A stretch of DNA of 64,000 nucleotides from CAVQNQ01 sp963714205 (lineage in GTDB: Bacteria > Acidobacteriota > Terriglobia > Bryobacterales > Bryobacteraceae): NCBI GenBank assembly GCA_963714205.1, contig CAVQNQ010000005.1, positions 121,312 through 185,311 on the forward strand. Direction: 5' to 3'. A model generated the notes under the pieces. The model saw only the letters and a list, made by a program, of their open reading frames with translations. It was not told the DNA's origin and made no database searches. Below, piece by piece: positions 35,212-45,300 of the stretch; within the stretch, counting starts at the first letter, position 1; every line of letters starts with the position of its first letter. The translations under genes and the position numbers were made by a program.

Positions 35212-36308
35212 GCCCCGCCTTCGATACCGACCAGAATCCCGGCGATTCGCTCCGCCGCATGTCCGTCCCATTTTTCGGGGATCGCACCGGACACCGGCTT
35301 GCGATCCAGCGCTTGTTTGGCGGCGGCGGCGATGTCGTCCGGGCGGAGGCCCGCCAGAACATTGGTCCCCATGGCGCACGTCAGCGGGCGTTCCGTGTTC
35401 TCCCGTATCGTCACGCACGGCACGCCGAGAACCGTCGTCTCTTCCTGTATCCCGCCGCTATCGGTCAGAACCAGCCGGGCGCGCGCGAGCAGGCCCAGGA
35501 AGGCAAGATATCCCAAGGGTTCGGTAATCCGTATGTTCTCGTGCGCCGCCAGCTCATCTCCCAGTTGGAATTCCCGCAGCCTCGCCGCCGTCCTGGGATG
35601 CCGCGGGAAAACCACCGGAAGCCTGGCGGATATCCCGTAGACCGCGGAAAGCACGCCGCCCAGGACGGCCCGGTCATCGACGGTTGCGGGCCGATGCAAG
35701 GTGAGCACCGCAAAACCTCCGGCGGGTAAGTCGAGGGGGAGCGGCCGCGCCAAAGCCCGGTCCACGTTTTCCAGTAGCGTGTCGATCATGGTATTCCCGA
35801 CGAAGTGAATTCGGTCCGCCGGTATCCCTTCCCGCTGAAGATTCCGGCCGGCCTCGATGTCGGTCGTGAACAACAGGTCCGCAATGGCGTCAGTGCAAAG
35901 CCGGTTGATCTCCTCGGGCATGCGCATGTCGCGCGAACGCAGGCCCGCTTCCACATGCGCGACCCGAATCCCGAGTTTCTTGGCCGTAAGAGCGCAGGCG
36001 AGAGTCGAATTTACGTCGCCCACCACAACCACCCAATCCGGCCGGTGCGCGATGCAGACCTTCTCGAAGGCCACCATAATTCCGGCCGTCTGGCAGGCGT
36101 GCGAACCGGACCCCACATTCAGATTCAGATCGGGCGCGGGAAGGTTCAGATCGGCGAAGAAATTAGCCGACATCGCCGCGTCGTAATGCTGGCCGCTATG
36201 CACCAGCATGACCGACAGCCCAGGCTTCGCGCTCTTTCGGAGCGCTTGCAGGATCGGTGCGACCTTCATGAAGTTAGGGCGCGCCCCTGCAACCAGGATG
36301 ATCTTCAT
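35208..36308 (-). CDS. wecB: UDP-N-acetylglucosamine 2-epimerase (non-hydrolysing)
   Basis: The 366-residue enzyme interconverts UDP-GlcNAc and UDP-ManNAc, a precursor for surface polysaccharides. Diagnostic segments are GARPNFMKVAPILQAL, VHSGQHYDAAMS, VVVGDVNSTLACAL, HVEAGLRSRDMRMPEEINR and LTDSGGIQEET. Length is normal. It is the first gene of a coupled pair with the flippase. The 66-bp gap to the divergent glycosyltransferase contains a TATAAT (36325-36330). Confidence 0.93.
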   Translation of the reverse strand: MKIILVAGARPNFMKVAPILQALRKSAKPGLSVMLVHSGQHYDAAMSANFFADLNLPAPDLNLNVGSGSHACQTAGIMVAFEKVCIAHRPDWVVVVGDVNSTLACALTAKKLGIRVAHVEAGLRSRDMRMPEEINRLCTDAIADLLFTTDIEAGRNLQREGIPADRIHFVGNTMIDTLLENVDRALARPLPLDLPAGGFAVLTLHRPATVDDRAVLGGVLSAVYGISARLPVVFPRHPRTAARLREFQLGDELAAHENIRITEPLGYLAFLGLLARARLVLTDSGGIQEETTVLGVPCVTIRENTERPLTCAMGTNVLAGLRPDDIAAAAKQALDRKPVSGAIPEKWDGHAAERIAGILVGIEGGA

Positions 36309-36374
36309 CGTCGGAAGTTTACCCTATAATATCCTATTGATCCATTTACGCGAGGCCAGGCCTGCTGCTTCATA

Positions 36375-37610
36375 ATGAAATCTCCCGTCCTGCTGGTTGC
36401 CTATCTCTACCCGCCCGACAATTTTTCAGGCGCCATTCGCGCCGGGCGTTTCGCTAAATATCTGCGGAAGTTGGGTCATCCGGTCACCGTGCTGGCCGCC
36501 GCCGCGGAGAACGCCGGGCAGGTGGCGGAAGACGTCCACCGGGTGCGAGGCGAGTTCGGTTTCGGTCTGCGCCGCGATTTTTCCGGCTATCTGGAGCGCG
36601 CCATCCATAAATATCTTCTGCCGAGCGACTGGGGTTACGGGTGGGCGTGGCGCGCCGCCGCTTACGCGGCCCGCTTCATGCGATCCAGTCCACGGCCGGT
36701 GGTGGTCAGCACGTTCCCTCCACTGGTAGGCCATTGGGTGGGTTTCTGGCTGAAAAAACGCTACGCGGCCGGCTGGATAGCCGACTTTCGCGACCCGTTC
36801 TGGGGTGATCCGGTCCGCAACGCCCGCCAGGCCGCGCTCTTTGACCGGCGCATGGAGCGCGCGATCTTCCGGAACGCCGACCGAGTCGTCGCCAACACCG
36901 ACGTCCTCCAGGAGGACTGGCGCCGCGCTTACCCGCAATGGCGGGAAAAGATGCATCTGATCTGGAATGGCTATGACCCCGAAGAAGGGCTTGGCCCGCT
37001 GCCTTTGCCGCCGCGCCCTTACCAAGTGATTGCCCACGTGGGGTCGATTTACAGCAAGCGTCACCCGGCGCAGTTGCTGGCATCCGCAGGCCGCCTCACT
37101 GAACGCGGGTTGCTGGATCCGAAACGCCTGAAGATCCGCTTGGTAGGAACACTGGACCGCGACGAACTGGTCTGCCGCGAATTGCTGGACAGCCTGACGG
37201 CCTCGGGTTTGGTCGAGATCGTGCCGGAATTGCCGCGCGCCGCGTCGCAGGAGGTGATGGCGACATCCGATTATTTGCTGCTCCTGGACATGTTGTTGGA
37301 TGTCCCGAGCGTCTATGTCCCGGCCAAGGTGTATGAGTATGTCCAGGTGGGGCGTCCCATCCTGCTTTGCACCACGCGGCATTCGCCAAGCGAACGCGTG
37401 CTGTCGCTTAGCGGCGTGCCATACCGCTGTGTGTTCACGGACGACAGCGCGGCTGAAACAGACCGCAAGGTGCTGGAGTTTCTGAGTCTCGCTTCCGACC
37501 CGGCGGAGCTGAGGGCGGAGTTCGCCGCCACGTTTGCGGCCATGCCGCAAGCTATCGAGCTATCCGGCCTGATCGAAGCCACCGCCCGCATGACGTCCTA
37601 TCCCATATAG
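36375..37610 (+). CDS. Glycosyltransferase (GT4-like)
   Basis: The 411-residue protein opens with PVLLVAYLYPPDNFSGAIRA, a GT4-type acceptor fold, and includes AGWIADFRDPFWGDPVRN, NADRVVANTDVLQEDWR, HVGSIYSKRHPAQLLA and VYVPAKVYEYVQVGRPILL. Similar proteins act in exopolysaccharide assembly. It is transcribed divergently from wecB and its 3' end overlaps the flgL end by 13 nt, so two unrelated operons converge here. Substrate unknown. Confidence 0.8.
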   Translation: MKSPVLLVAYLYPPDNFSGAIRAGRFAKYLRKLGHPVTVLAAAAENAGQVAEDVHRVRGEFGFGLRRDFSGYLERAIHKYLLPSDWGYGWAWRAAAYAARFMRSSPRPVVVSTFPPLVGHWVGFWLKKRYAAGWIADFRDPFWGDPVRNARQAALFDRRMERAIFRNADRVVANTDVLQEDWRRAYPQWREKMHLIWNGYDPEEGLGPLPLPPRPYQVIAHVGSIYSKRHPAQLLASAGRLTERGLLDPKRLKIRLVGTLDRDELVCRELLDSLTASGLVEIVPELPRAASQEVMATSDYLLLLDMLLDVPSVYVPAKVYEYVQVGRPILLCTTRHSPSERVLSLSGVPYRCVFTDDSAAETDRKVLEFLSLASDPAELRAEFAATFAAMPQAIELSGLIEATARMTSYPI

Positions 37611-38518
37611 TTGAACAGCGTGGTAGTCGGCATTTTGGCTTGCACCATGAACGCTGCCTGAAGTTGGGTGGTGGCTTCGGTCAGTTCCATGTCCGCGCTG
37701 GGGATATCGGCATCTTCGATGTTGCCGATCTCGGTGGCGAAGTTCACGTCCTGGTCCTGCGCGGAAGTGGTGGCATCCTGGATACGGTTTTCCACGGTCC
37801 CGTAAAAGGCCTGCGCGGAATTCAGGCGCTGCGACGCCAATTGGAGCGAAGTGACGCCCGCTGTGATGGAATCCTGATCGTTGGCCAGCAGCGCGAGGCG
37901 CACATTGTTGAGCGCGGCGAAAACATTGTCCGCGGCGTCGCTGCCATCCGCGTTTTGATCGTCGAAGATCTGCTGGGCGGTCTCGGTGGCGGAGAAGGTC
38001 CCTCCGCTGGCGTCCTCCACCTGCGCGGTCGCCGCGCTGGTGGAAAGCACATCCACCCCATCGGCCGCATTCAGATCCAGGGCATAGGATGGCGCGGCGT
38101 TCTGATCGCCGCCGAAAATATACCGTCCCTGGACGGTCGTCTGGCTGGCCGCCACCATCTCGGCTTGCAGGGAAGCGACCTCCTGCGCGATATCGGTCCG
38201 CGTGTCGGCCGTCTGGGTGGCATTGGCCCCCTGGGTTGCCAAGGTCACGGCGCGATCCATCAATTGGATGGCCGTGCTCAGCGCCCCATCCGCGCTGGAT
38301 GCCTCCGTCCCCGCCAGGGACAGATTGGATTCCACCTGGGTGTTGTGCTGCTGGTCGGCGCGAAGTTGGAGCAGCGACGCAATCTGATCGGGCGCATCGG
38401 AGGCCACCGTAATCCGGTATCCCGAGGAGATTTGCTGATTGGCCTGCGCGATGGTGCTTTCGATGCGGTTGAGATCCGTAATGTACAGCTCCGAAGAGCC
38501 GCTGAGCATGGTCACCAT
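37598..38518 (-). CDS. flgL: Flagellar hook-associated protein 3 (FlgL)
   Basis: The 306-residue protein has the flagellin-like N-terminal coiled domain (RIESTIAQANQQISSGYRI, VASDAPDQIASLLQLRADQ) and C-terminal helix (DADIPSADMELTEATTQLQA). FlgL forms the junction between hook and filament together with FlgK. It is the last gene of a flgM-flgN-flgK-flgL series on the minus strand, 9 nt after flgK. Confidence 0.9.
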   Translation of the reverse strand: MVTMLSGSSELYITDLNRIESTIAQANQQISSGYRITVASDAPDQIASLLQLRADQQHNTQVESNLSLAGTEASSADGALSTAIQLMDRAVTLATQGANATQTADTRTDIAQEVASLQAEMVAASQTTVQGRYIFGGDQNAAPSYALDLNAADGVDVLSTSAATAQVEDASGGTFSATETAQQIFDDQNADGSDAADNVFAALNNVRLALLANDQDSITAGVTSLQLASQRLNSAQAFYGTVENRIQDATTSAQDQDVNFATEIGNIEDADIPSADMELTEATTQLQAAFMVQAKMPTTTLFNYMG

Positions 38519-38527
38519 ACCATCTCC

Positions 38528-39970
38528 TTATGTAATTGGCGTCAGCATGTTGATGAGGTCCTCGCTGAGACCGTCCAAAACCGAAATCATCCTGGAATTG
38601 GCCTCATAGGCTTTTTGAAACTGGATCAGCGTGGCGGCTTCCTCGTCGAGATCGACACCCTGCGCCTGCTGCCGCAGATCTTGAGCCTGCGCTACCGCCG
38701 ATTGCTGCACCGCCAGCTGATTCTGGGCGTCGCTCAACTGGCTTCCAACCTGGGCGGCCAGATTGCCGTAGTATGCGGTGTAGCTCTCGCCATCGATCTC
38801 AGCGCTGGCGGACTGCGGATTGGCCATCGCCGAGATAGCCAGCGGCACGCCATTGGAAACGTAGGGCGGACCGGGCGTGGTAGCTGCCAGTTGGTCAGGT
38901 GTCACCGAGGGATCGACCGCCAGCGTTGCCGCCACGTTGGTCGCATTGGTGGTGTCGTAGGTAAATAGCGGAACGCCCGGCACCGGGGGAGGGCCGTCCG
39001 AGATCGTTCCGTTGGTCAGCAAATTGTTGACGCAATCCGCGAACTGCTGGGCCATGCTGTTCAGCTCGCCGGGCTGGCTGCCGCTGCCCAGGAAGCTGGC
39101 CAGCACTTGGTTGTGGATGTTCAGCAGGGATCCCAATTGCCCGCCGGTGGTCTGGGCGGTGATATCGCTGCCGTCCGAGGCAACAATGTGCGCATCCGGC
39201 CGCCCTCCCGGGTAGGTGGCCGTGTCGGAGGCCTCCAGCTTGTACCCTATGGAATACTGCTGGTCCTCCACCAGCAGCGGCGTCTGCCCATTGAGCAGCA
39301 CCGTCACCGAACCATCTGACTGCTGGAGCGAGGTGATATCGCAATATTGCGACAGTTGTTCGAGCGTCGAATTCACTCCCGCCGACACACCGCTGTCGTT
39401 TCGGGCGCCTGCGAGGATCATCTTGTTGTAGCCTTGGAGTTGCCCCACCAGGCTGTTGATCTGGTCGACCGTCTGTTGCAGCTGGGTTTCGGTATCCTGG
39501 TCCACCTGGGTCAGCTGCGTGGCGGCCTGCTGGAACGCCTGGGCTACGTTCCCGGCCTGCGCGATTACGGTCTGCCGGGTTACCGTGTCGTCGGGATCTT
39601 GCCCCCATGCCGAAGCGGCGTTAAAGAAGTTGTTCAAAGCATTGGGAATCCCGGCATTGTCCGAGATATCGAAGCACGACTGAAGCGCCGTCAGGCTGTT
39701 TACGTTCTGCTGCGCTTCTCCCTCCAGGGTGGTCTGCTGGCGAACCGCTTGCTCCGCATATTCGTTTCGCGCACTCACGATGGAGCCGGCCGCGACGCCT
39801 CCCAGGGTACCCAGTTCCGGGTCGAACGGCCTGGCATAAAGCTCCTGGGTTTGCTCGGCATACCCCGGGGTGTCGGCATTCGCCACATTGTTTTGCACGA
39901 CTTGCAGAACCTGGTTATACGCCTGGAGCGCGTTTGCCGACGAGACCAGCGATGCCAGCAGGTTGCCCAT
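38528..39970 (-). CDS. flgK: Flagellar hook-associated protein 1 (FlgK)
   Basis: The 480-residue protein has the FlgK N-terminal motif (ANALQAYNQVLQVVQNNVAN followed by ADTPGYAEQ) and the C-terminal helical region (VDLDEEAATLIQFQKAYEAN). FlgK is the first hook-filament junction protein, exported by the flagellar type III system. It is shorter than enteric FlgK in its middle domain. Lies 6 nt downstream of the FlgN-like gene. Confidence 0.92.
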   Translation of the reverse strand: MGNLLASLVSSANALQAYNQVLQVVQNNVANADTPGYAEQTQELYARPFDPELGTLGGVAAGSIVSARNEYAEQAVRQQTTLEGEAQQNVNSLTALQSCFDISDNAGIPNALNNFFNAASAWGQDPDDTVTRQTVIAQAGNVAQAFQQAATQLTQVDQDTETQLQQTVDQINSLVGQLQGYNKMILAGARNDSGVSAGVNSTLEQLSQYCDITSLQQSDGSVTVLLNGQTPLLVEDQQYSIGYKLEASDTATYPGGRPDAHIVASDGSDITAQTTGGQLGSLLNIHNQVLASFLGSGSQPGELNSMAQQFADCVNNLLTNGTISDGPPPVPGVPLFTYDTTNATNVAATLAVDPSVTPDQLAATTPGPPYVSNGVPLAISAMANPQSASAEIDGESYTAYYGNLAAQVGSQLSDAQNQLAVQQSAVAQAQDLRQQAQGVDLDEEAATLIQFQKAYEANSRMISVLDGLSEDLINMLTPIT

Positions 39971-39976
39971 CCACTT

Positions 39977-40336
39977 TCACCCCTGTAGGATCAGGCGGCC
40001 CGGCCGTGCGACGGGTGCGGCCTCGCCCCGCGCCGTGTATCCTCCCACCAGCGAGCCCAGCACCCGGCTCCAGCGCCGGTGGTGATCCGCGGCGCTCTCC
40101 AGGAGGCAGCGGGCTCGCGCCAAAGCGGTCCTGAGGCCTCGCGCTTCTGCCAGAGCCTCCGGACAGCCGCCAGCATCCCCCAAAGCGGCACGACAAGCGG
40201 CCAATTCCCGGGCGGTTGCCTTCAGGGCGGCCTCGCAGCGATCTAATTGCGCGGGAGTCGGCGAACGCAGCAAATCGCCGGCCTCGATCAGCGACAGCCT
40301 CGCTCTGCGTAGCGCGGAGGAGGTGTCGCCAGCCAT
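39977..40336 (-). CDS. FlgN-like export chaperone (by position)
   Basis: The 119-residue helical protein (LRRARLSLIEAGDLLRSPTP, then an Arg/Ala-rich coiled region) lies exactly between flgM and flgK, where flgN usually is. FlgN is the chaperone of FlgK and FlgL. Sequence identity to the family is too low to be sure, so the call rests on position, size and helical content. ATG 40336 is 1 nt after the flgM stop; the longer frame to 40390 lies inside flgM. Confidence 0.5.
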   Translation of the reverse strand: MAGDTSSALRRARLSLIEAGDLLRSPTPAQLDRCEAALKATARELAACRAALGDAGGCPEALAEARGLRTALARARCLLESAADHHRRWSRVLGSLVGGYTARGEAAPVARPGRLILQG

Positions 40337-40337
40337 C

Positions 40338-40637
40338 CTACGCGCCTGCCAGCGCATCCGAAACCAGCCCCCGGGCGATGACAAACCCATCCGGCTGGTA
40401 GCTGCCGCTCTGATACGCGCGTGCCAGCGATGCCACGCGGCTGGCGCGCGCGGCTCCGTCCGATGCCAAGGCGCGCGAGACGCCTGTCAACGTGCTCGAA
40501 AGTTCCACCCGGTCCCCCGAGCCGCTCGCACTGGCCCCCCCCGAGGCCTCTCGCCCCGCTCTGCCGATCTCCTGCGCTCCCGCCGCGCTCCCAATTCCGG
40601 CGCTCCCGGCCGTCAGATTGCGTTCGTCGACTCTCAT
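40338..40637 (-). CDS. flgM: Anti-sigma-28 factor FlgM
   Basis: The 99-residue protein has a disordered N-terminal half (Gly/Ala/Ser-rich) and the FlgM C-terminal pattern RASRVASLARAYQSGSYQPD followed by GFVIARGLVSDAL. FlgM binds FliA (sigma-28) and is exported when the hook is complete, which frees the sigma factor. It is the first gene of the hook-filament operon and sits behind a sigma-28-like promoter, the usual autoregulated arrangement. Confidence 0.8.
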   Translation of the reverse strand: MRVDERNLTAGSAGIGSAAGAQEIGRAGREASGGASASGSGDRVELSSTLTGVSRALASDGAARASRVASLARAYQSGSYQPDGFVIARGLVSDALAGA

Positions 40638-40666
40638 TCCTGTCGCCCATCTGCGGGCTAAAGGAC

Positions 40667-40694
40667 ATATCGGCGGCTTTTTTCGCTTTCTTTA
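40667..40694 (-). promoter_or_regulatory. Sigma-28 (FliA)-type promoter of flgM-flgN-flgK-flgL
   Basis: On the minus strand TAAA (40694-40691, read as TAAAGAAA) is followed by 16 nt and then GCCGATAT (40674-40667). The FliA consensus is TAAA, 15 nt, GCCGATAA, so there is one extra spacer base and one mismatch. Transcription would start near 40660, about 23 nt before the flgM ATG. Confidence 0.65.
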
Positions 40695-40760
40695 CCTTTT
40701 CCGCGAGTTTCCCTCCCTAAACTTCTTGCGAAATCCTCCGATAGTTGCTCTGAGCGCCCC

Positions 40761-42134
40761 ATGGATGGCAGGCGAGTATTGTGCATCGGAACGGCGATGC
40801 CCGCGGCGGCCGGGAGTCTGGAACGGTTGCCAGGCTGGCAGACGGTCTCGCGCGATCCCGCAACAGCACTTGACGAAGTCCTGTCGTCTCATTACGATGC
40901 CGTGGTTCTTGAGAGCCCTCTCCCGGGTTGGACGGCCCCGGAACTGCTGGTGGAGGTCCGCCGGCTCGCGCCCCGCGCCACTATCCTCGTCCGCCTGCCG
41001 AAACCCTGTCCGGCGGATGCCGCCCGGCTAGCGCGGTTGGGAGCGGATACGGTATTGGCCCCGGACGACGACCTGCCCCGGCATCTCGACCGCGCACTCC
41101 GCGAGCGGGATTTCCGCAGGCCGGAGCTTGCCGCCGGAGCCGGCCCGCGCGAGGAGTGGGAACGGCTTTTGATCGGCGGCAGCCATGAGATGCGCGCCAT
41201 TGTTCATGTCATCCGTCTGATCGCCGGCCGCCGCGCCACCGTACTCATCACCGGCGAGACCGGCACGGGCAAGGAAGTCTGCGCGCGCGCCCTGCACCTG
41301 GCTGGCCCTCGCCGGTGCGCCCCCTTCGTCGCGGTGAACTGTCACGCGCTCCCCGCCGGACTGCTCGAGGCCGAACTGTTCGGCCACGTCCGGGGAGCCT
41401 TCACGGGCGCGCTGCAGAGCCGCACCGGCCGCTTCGAGCAGGCCCACGGGGGCACCCTCTTCCTGGATGAGATTGGGGAAATCCCCATCGATTTGCAGGC
41501 CAAGCTTCTGCGCGTTTTGCAGGAGCGCGAGATCGAGAAGCTGGGAAGCTCGGAGACCATCCGCGTGGATCTGCGCGTGGTGGCAGCCACTAATTGCGAC
41601 CTGGCCCGGCGCATCGAACAGGGCCGCTTCCGCGAAGACCTCTACTACCGCCTCAACGTGGTCCCCATCCACATGCCGCCTTTACGCCAGCGCCGCGCCG
41701 ACATTCCCCTGCTGGCCGCGCATTTCGTCGAGAAGATCTGTCGTATCGAACAAATCCAGCTCAAGTGCCTGGCGGGCGAAGCCCTCGAGCGCCTATGCGG
41801 CTACTACTGGCCGGGGAACGTGCGCCAATTGGAAAACGCAGTCGAGATGGCGGTGGCCCTGAGCGGAGACTGTGGCATCCTGACCGCCGTCGATTTCCCC
41901 CTGTCGGAGCCTGGGTCCACCCTTGCTCCGTTGGTGGAGATGCCGCTGGTTTCGGTGCCGGATGGGGGCCTGGATTACGAGCGCACCCTGGCGGGCATCG
42001 AGCGCAGCATACTCGAGCAGGCCCTGCGCAAGACTGGGGGCAACAAGAAAGCGGCCGCCGAGATGCTGCGTCTCAAGCGAACCACCCTCTCCGCCAAGGT
42101 GCGCAACCTTGCCCCACCGCCTCCCTGCAACTGA
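40761..42134 (+). CDS. Sigma-54-dependent activator with degenerate receiver (FlrA/NtrC-like)
   Basis: The 457-residue protein has an N-terminal receiver-like domain (about 1-125), an AAA+ domain (about 140-370) with Walker A GETGTGKE, the sigma-54-contact loop GAFTGA and Walker B LFLDEIGE, and a C-terminal Fis-type helix-turn-helix (NKKAAAEMLRLKRTTLSAKV). The receiver lacks the phospho-acceptor Asp; VVLESPLPG places a Glu there. The protein resembles the flagellar master regulators FlrA/FleQ. It is divergent from flgM across 123 bp, so it probably regulates flagellar genes; target promoters were not found here. Confidence 0.85.
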   Translation: MDGRRVLCIGTAMPAAAGSLERLPGWQTVSRDPATALDEVLSSHYDAVVLESPLPGWTAPELLVEVRRLAPRATILVRLPKPCPADAARLARLGADTVLAPDDDLPRHLDRALRERDFRRPELAAGAGPREEWERLLIGGSHEMRAIVHVIRLIAGRRATVLITGETGTGKEVCARALHLAGPRRCAPFVAVNCHALPAGLLEAELFGHVRGAFTGALQSRTGRFEQAHGGTLFLDEIGEIPIDLQAKLLRVLQEREIEKLGSSETIRVDLRVVAATNCDLARRIEQGRFREDLYYRLNVVPIHMPPLRQRRADIPLLAAHFVEKICRIEQIQLKCLAGEALERLCGYYWPGNVRQLENAVEMAVALSGDCGILTAVDFPLSEPGSTLAPLVEMPLVSVPDGGLDYERTLAGIERSILEQALRKTGGNKKAAAEMLRLKRTTLSAKVRNLAPPPPCN

Positions 42135-42164
42135 TGCCGGAGCGCTCCGATCCATAATGAGCGT

Positions 42165-42314
42165 ATGCCGGACTCCTCCGCTTCCGCTAAGTTCTATTGC
42201 CCCGCCTGCGCCGCGCCGGTGCACGATCCGCTGGTTTGCGGCGATTGCGGCGCGGTCATCTGCCGCCGCTGTGGAAGCCCGCTCGAGCGCATCGACGATC
42301 TCGGCATCGGCTGA
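42165..42314 (+). CDS. 49-residue triple-CxxC zinc-ribbon protein
   Basis: ATG 42165 to TGA 42312 encodes a small protein with six cysteines in three CxxC pairs (residues 12/15, 25/28, 33/36; FYCPACAAP, LVCGDCGAVICRRCGSPL). Such knuckles bind zinc and occur in ribosome- or polymerase-associated small proteins. It follows the sigma-54 activator by 30 nt and ends 3 nt before the S53 peptidase gene on the other strand. It is too short to assign a function. Translation is unproven, though the cysteine spacing is hard to get by chance. Confidence 0.55.
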   Translation: MPDSSASAKFYCPACAAPVHDPLVCGDCGAVICRRCGSPLERIDDLGIG

Positions 42315-42317
42315 TGG

Positions 42318-45300
42318 TTACCGCGACGGCGCCGGATTCTGCACCGTGAGGGTGGCGGGCGGACTTGCAACCCCGCCTACCGTGACGATTACCGGCTGCG
42401 GCCCCAGACTCACCGCCGGCACCACGAAGGTCACCTGCATCGTGCCGGGTGCGCCGGGAGCCAGATAGGCCTCGTCTACCAGCGCCGGCACACCGGCGAC
42501 GCTCACCGAGAGCGGCAGGATTGGCTGGTTGCCAAGCAGTGGCCAAATGGGTGAAAAGGCGGTCTGGAGCGCGGGCGTAACTTGCCCGGCCCCCGTCAGC
42601 AGGAGGGTCGCGGCCTTACCGGGGGCCACTGGCCCGCCGGGAAGGTTGCCGCTGCCATCCGTGTAGATGCCCGGCGCCGCGGGCGCCAGTTGGAATTGGA
42701 AGCCCGCCACATCGCCGTTGTTCCCGATTCCCAGCACCGCCGGACCCATTCCGACCTCATAGGGCACCTGGATATTGATCTGGTTCGGCGAGGCGTAGAC
42801 TACCGGAGCGGCGACGTCGTTGACGGTGGCCGAAATCCCCTCCATCGTGTACGGCAGAGGGTTCCCGGAGGCCGCCTCTGTGACGCCCGCCAAGTTCGAG
42901 CCGAACACCGCCAGCGTCATGCCCGGGCTGGCAACTGCCTGATACGAAGCGGCGTTGCCCACCCCGTCGATGGTCATTCCCGAGACGTTGGGTCCGACAA
43001 CGAACATCACCGGTACGGTGACGGATTGCGGTGTGGCGCCGGCCGATTGGATCACAATCAGCGCGCGATAGGCCCCCGCTCCGGAACCCGTCCCGGAAGC
43101 CGTCAGCGCGATTTGCCCGGCGCCGGTCCCGGAAAGCTGCGAAGCCGTCAGCCATGCGGTGGTGCGGTTGGCTGGGAAGATCGAAGCCGTCCACGATTGA
43201 GCCGCGCCGCTCATGCCGATCGTCAATGTGGCCAGCGCCGGCCGGCTCGGATCGGCTGCCGCCATACTGATCGATGAAGGAGACGCCGAGATCTTCGCGG
43301 CCGCCACGGCCGGTCCGGTGAACTGCACGGTCAGGTCGTGCGCCACTCCGCTCGAGAGATCGACCTCGATCAGGCTGGTGCCCGGCGTGGTCAGTCCGCT
43401 GTAACACACCACGCCTTGCAGGGAACCCCAGGCGTTCAGAAGCGTGGTGCCGAAAATCGATGTGATGTTCGGGGACAGATCGAGGCCGCCCGCGTGCAAT
43501 GCGGTCAAAGTGTTACTGAAGCCGCCGACCTCATCCACGCTCAGATGCACCGGCCATTGGCAGGCCGGATCGGCCGCCGGGTCTTGCGCCACCGTGAGAG
43601 GCGTGGCGGTGAGGCTGAAATCCTCCATCGACAGCGGAGGGAAGTAGTTCACCGAGACCTCCCGCGACCATTGCCGGCCGCCCGCATCCACGCCGGTAAA
43701 CCCGAATTTTCGCACCAGGGGCGCGGCCAGATTCCGGAAGACTACGCTGGTGCTCACCGTGCCGCCCGCCGGAATGGCGGGGGCGGGGAAGTACTGGGAG
43801 AGCGTCTGCGCCTGGCCATCGATGCTGAAACCCGTGATCATGGCGGCCACGCCCGCGACTTCGCTCAGGCCGAGGTTGGTCTGCCAAACCAACCCCTGGG
43901 CATCCGGCGTGGAGGGCCACACCGTATCGGGCCAAGTGGGCACGATCGCCGCCGCGCCGGTGGGCGCGCTGATCCGAATGGTCGTCTCCGCTCCGCCGCT
44001 GCTGAATGCCGCATCTCCCGAGTATTCCGCCGCCAGGGCAGAGATCCCCATGCCCAATAGATAAGCCGGGAAAGTCAAGTCGGCGGCCTGGCCCTGATCG
44101 CCGCGCGAGACCAGCTTGACCGAACCGAGAGGAACTCCATTGGCGCTGAAACCGACCGTGCCGCTGGGCGTGCCACTGCCCGCCGCGGGGTTGACCAGCG
44201 CGGTCAGGGAAACCGTGTCGTTCACGGTGGCTCGCGTCGCGTTCACTAGCAGATTTACGGCCACGCCTTGAGTCTCCGTGTTCCACTGGGTCACCAGCGC
44301 GTTGGCGTCCACCGAGCCGAGCCCTGTGGCCATATCGTATCCCGCCGCCGCGGCATAGCCGAAGGATCCCGTGAGGCAATCCGGGCTGCCCTGGGCGCAC
44401 GGCACGATGTTGTTGCCGGTGATGATGTCGTGAAATACCGCGGGCGCCGCCTGCGCGAGGCGATAGAGCTGGGGGTTGATGTTTCCCAATCCGGCCTGGC
44501 TCTGAAAGCCCTTGCTTACCTGATACTGGTTCAGCAGCGCAATCATGCCCGCCAGGGAAGGCGCCGAGGCGGATGTCCCGCCGGTAACGTAGTTTGCTCC
44601 CTGGTAGGTGATGAGGTAGCCATCGTGCAGAGCCGCGCTCAGGGACACATCGGGGACGTGGCGGGCGCTGTCGGAGGGCACGCCGGGCCCGTTCTGCCAG
44701 TCGGGCTGCGGGTAAAGAAGACTGGCGCCGCCGCCGCTCGAATCCAGGCCCGCCGAATCCGATTCGTTCCAGGCCGCCTCCGGAATATAAGAAAGAGCCG
44801 AACCGTAGCTGGAGGAATTCACGGTGGCCCAGTAATTCCCGCTCCCTTCCACGAACTGGGTTCCTCCCACGCCGGTCACCTCGGGCATGGCCGCGGGAAA
44901 AGTGACCATCCGGCCGCGCGTGGCATACGGCTCGCTCGCTTGCGTATCGCATCCAGCCGCGCCGGAATCGCCGGACGAATTGAGAATCGTGATCCCCTGG
45001 GCATTGGCCTGCTGCGCGATCGAACTCCAGTAGGAACCTCGAAAGGCGATTTCGCAGCCTCCGTAACTCACGCTGATAATCGGCGCGGCGTTAAGGTTAA
45101 TGGCGCTGACCAGGGCGGTGAAAACATTTTCCCCGTAGATGTAGTAGAGCGTAGCCTTGGGGGCGATGGCGCCGGCCCACTCCAGATCGAGGTTGCCCTC
45201 CATCTCCTCTTCCGAGTTGTAGCCGGGGTCGGTGCCCCCATATAGTATCATGGTGGGATCGTTGGCGGGCAGTTTGTAGCGTGTGCGGAAGGCGCGAATA

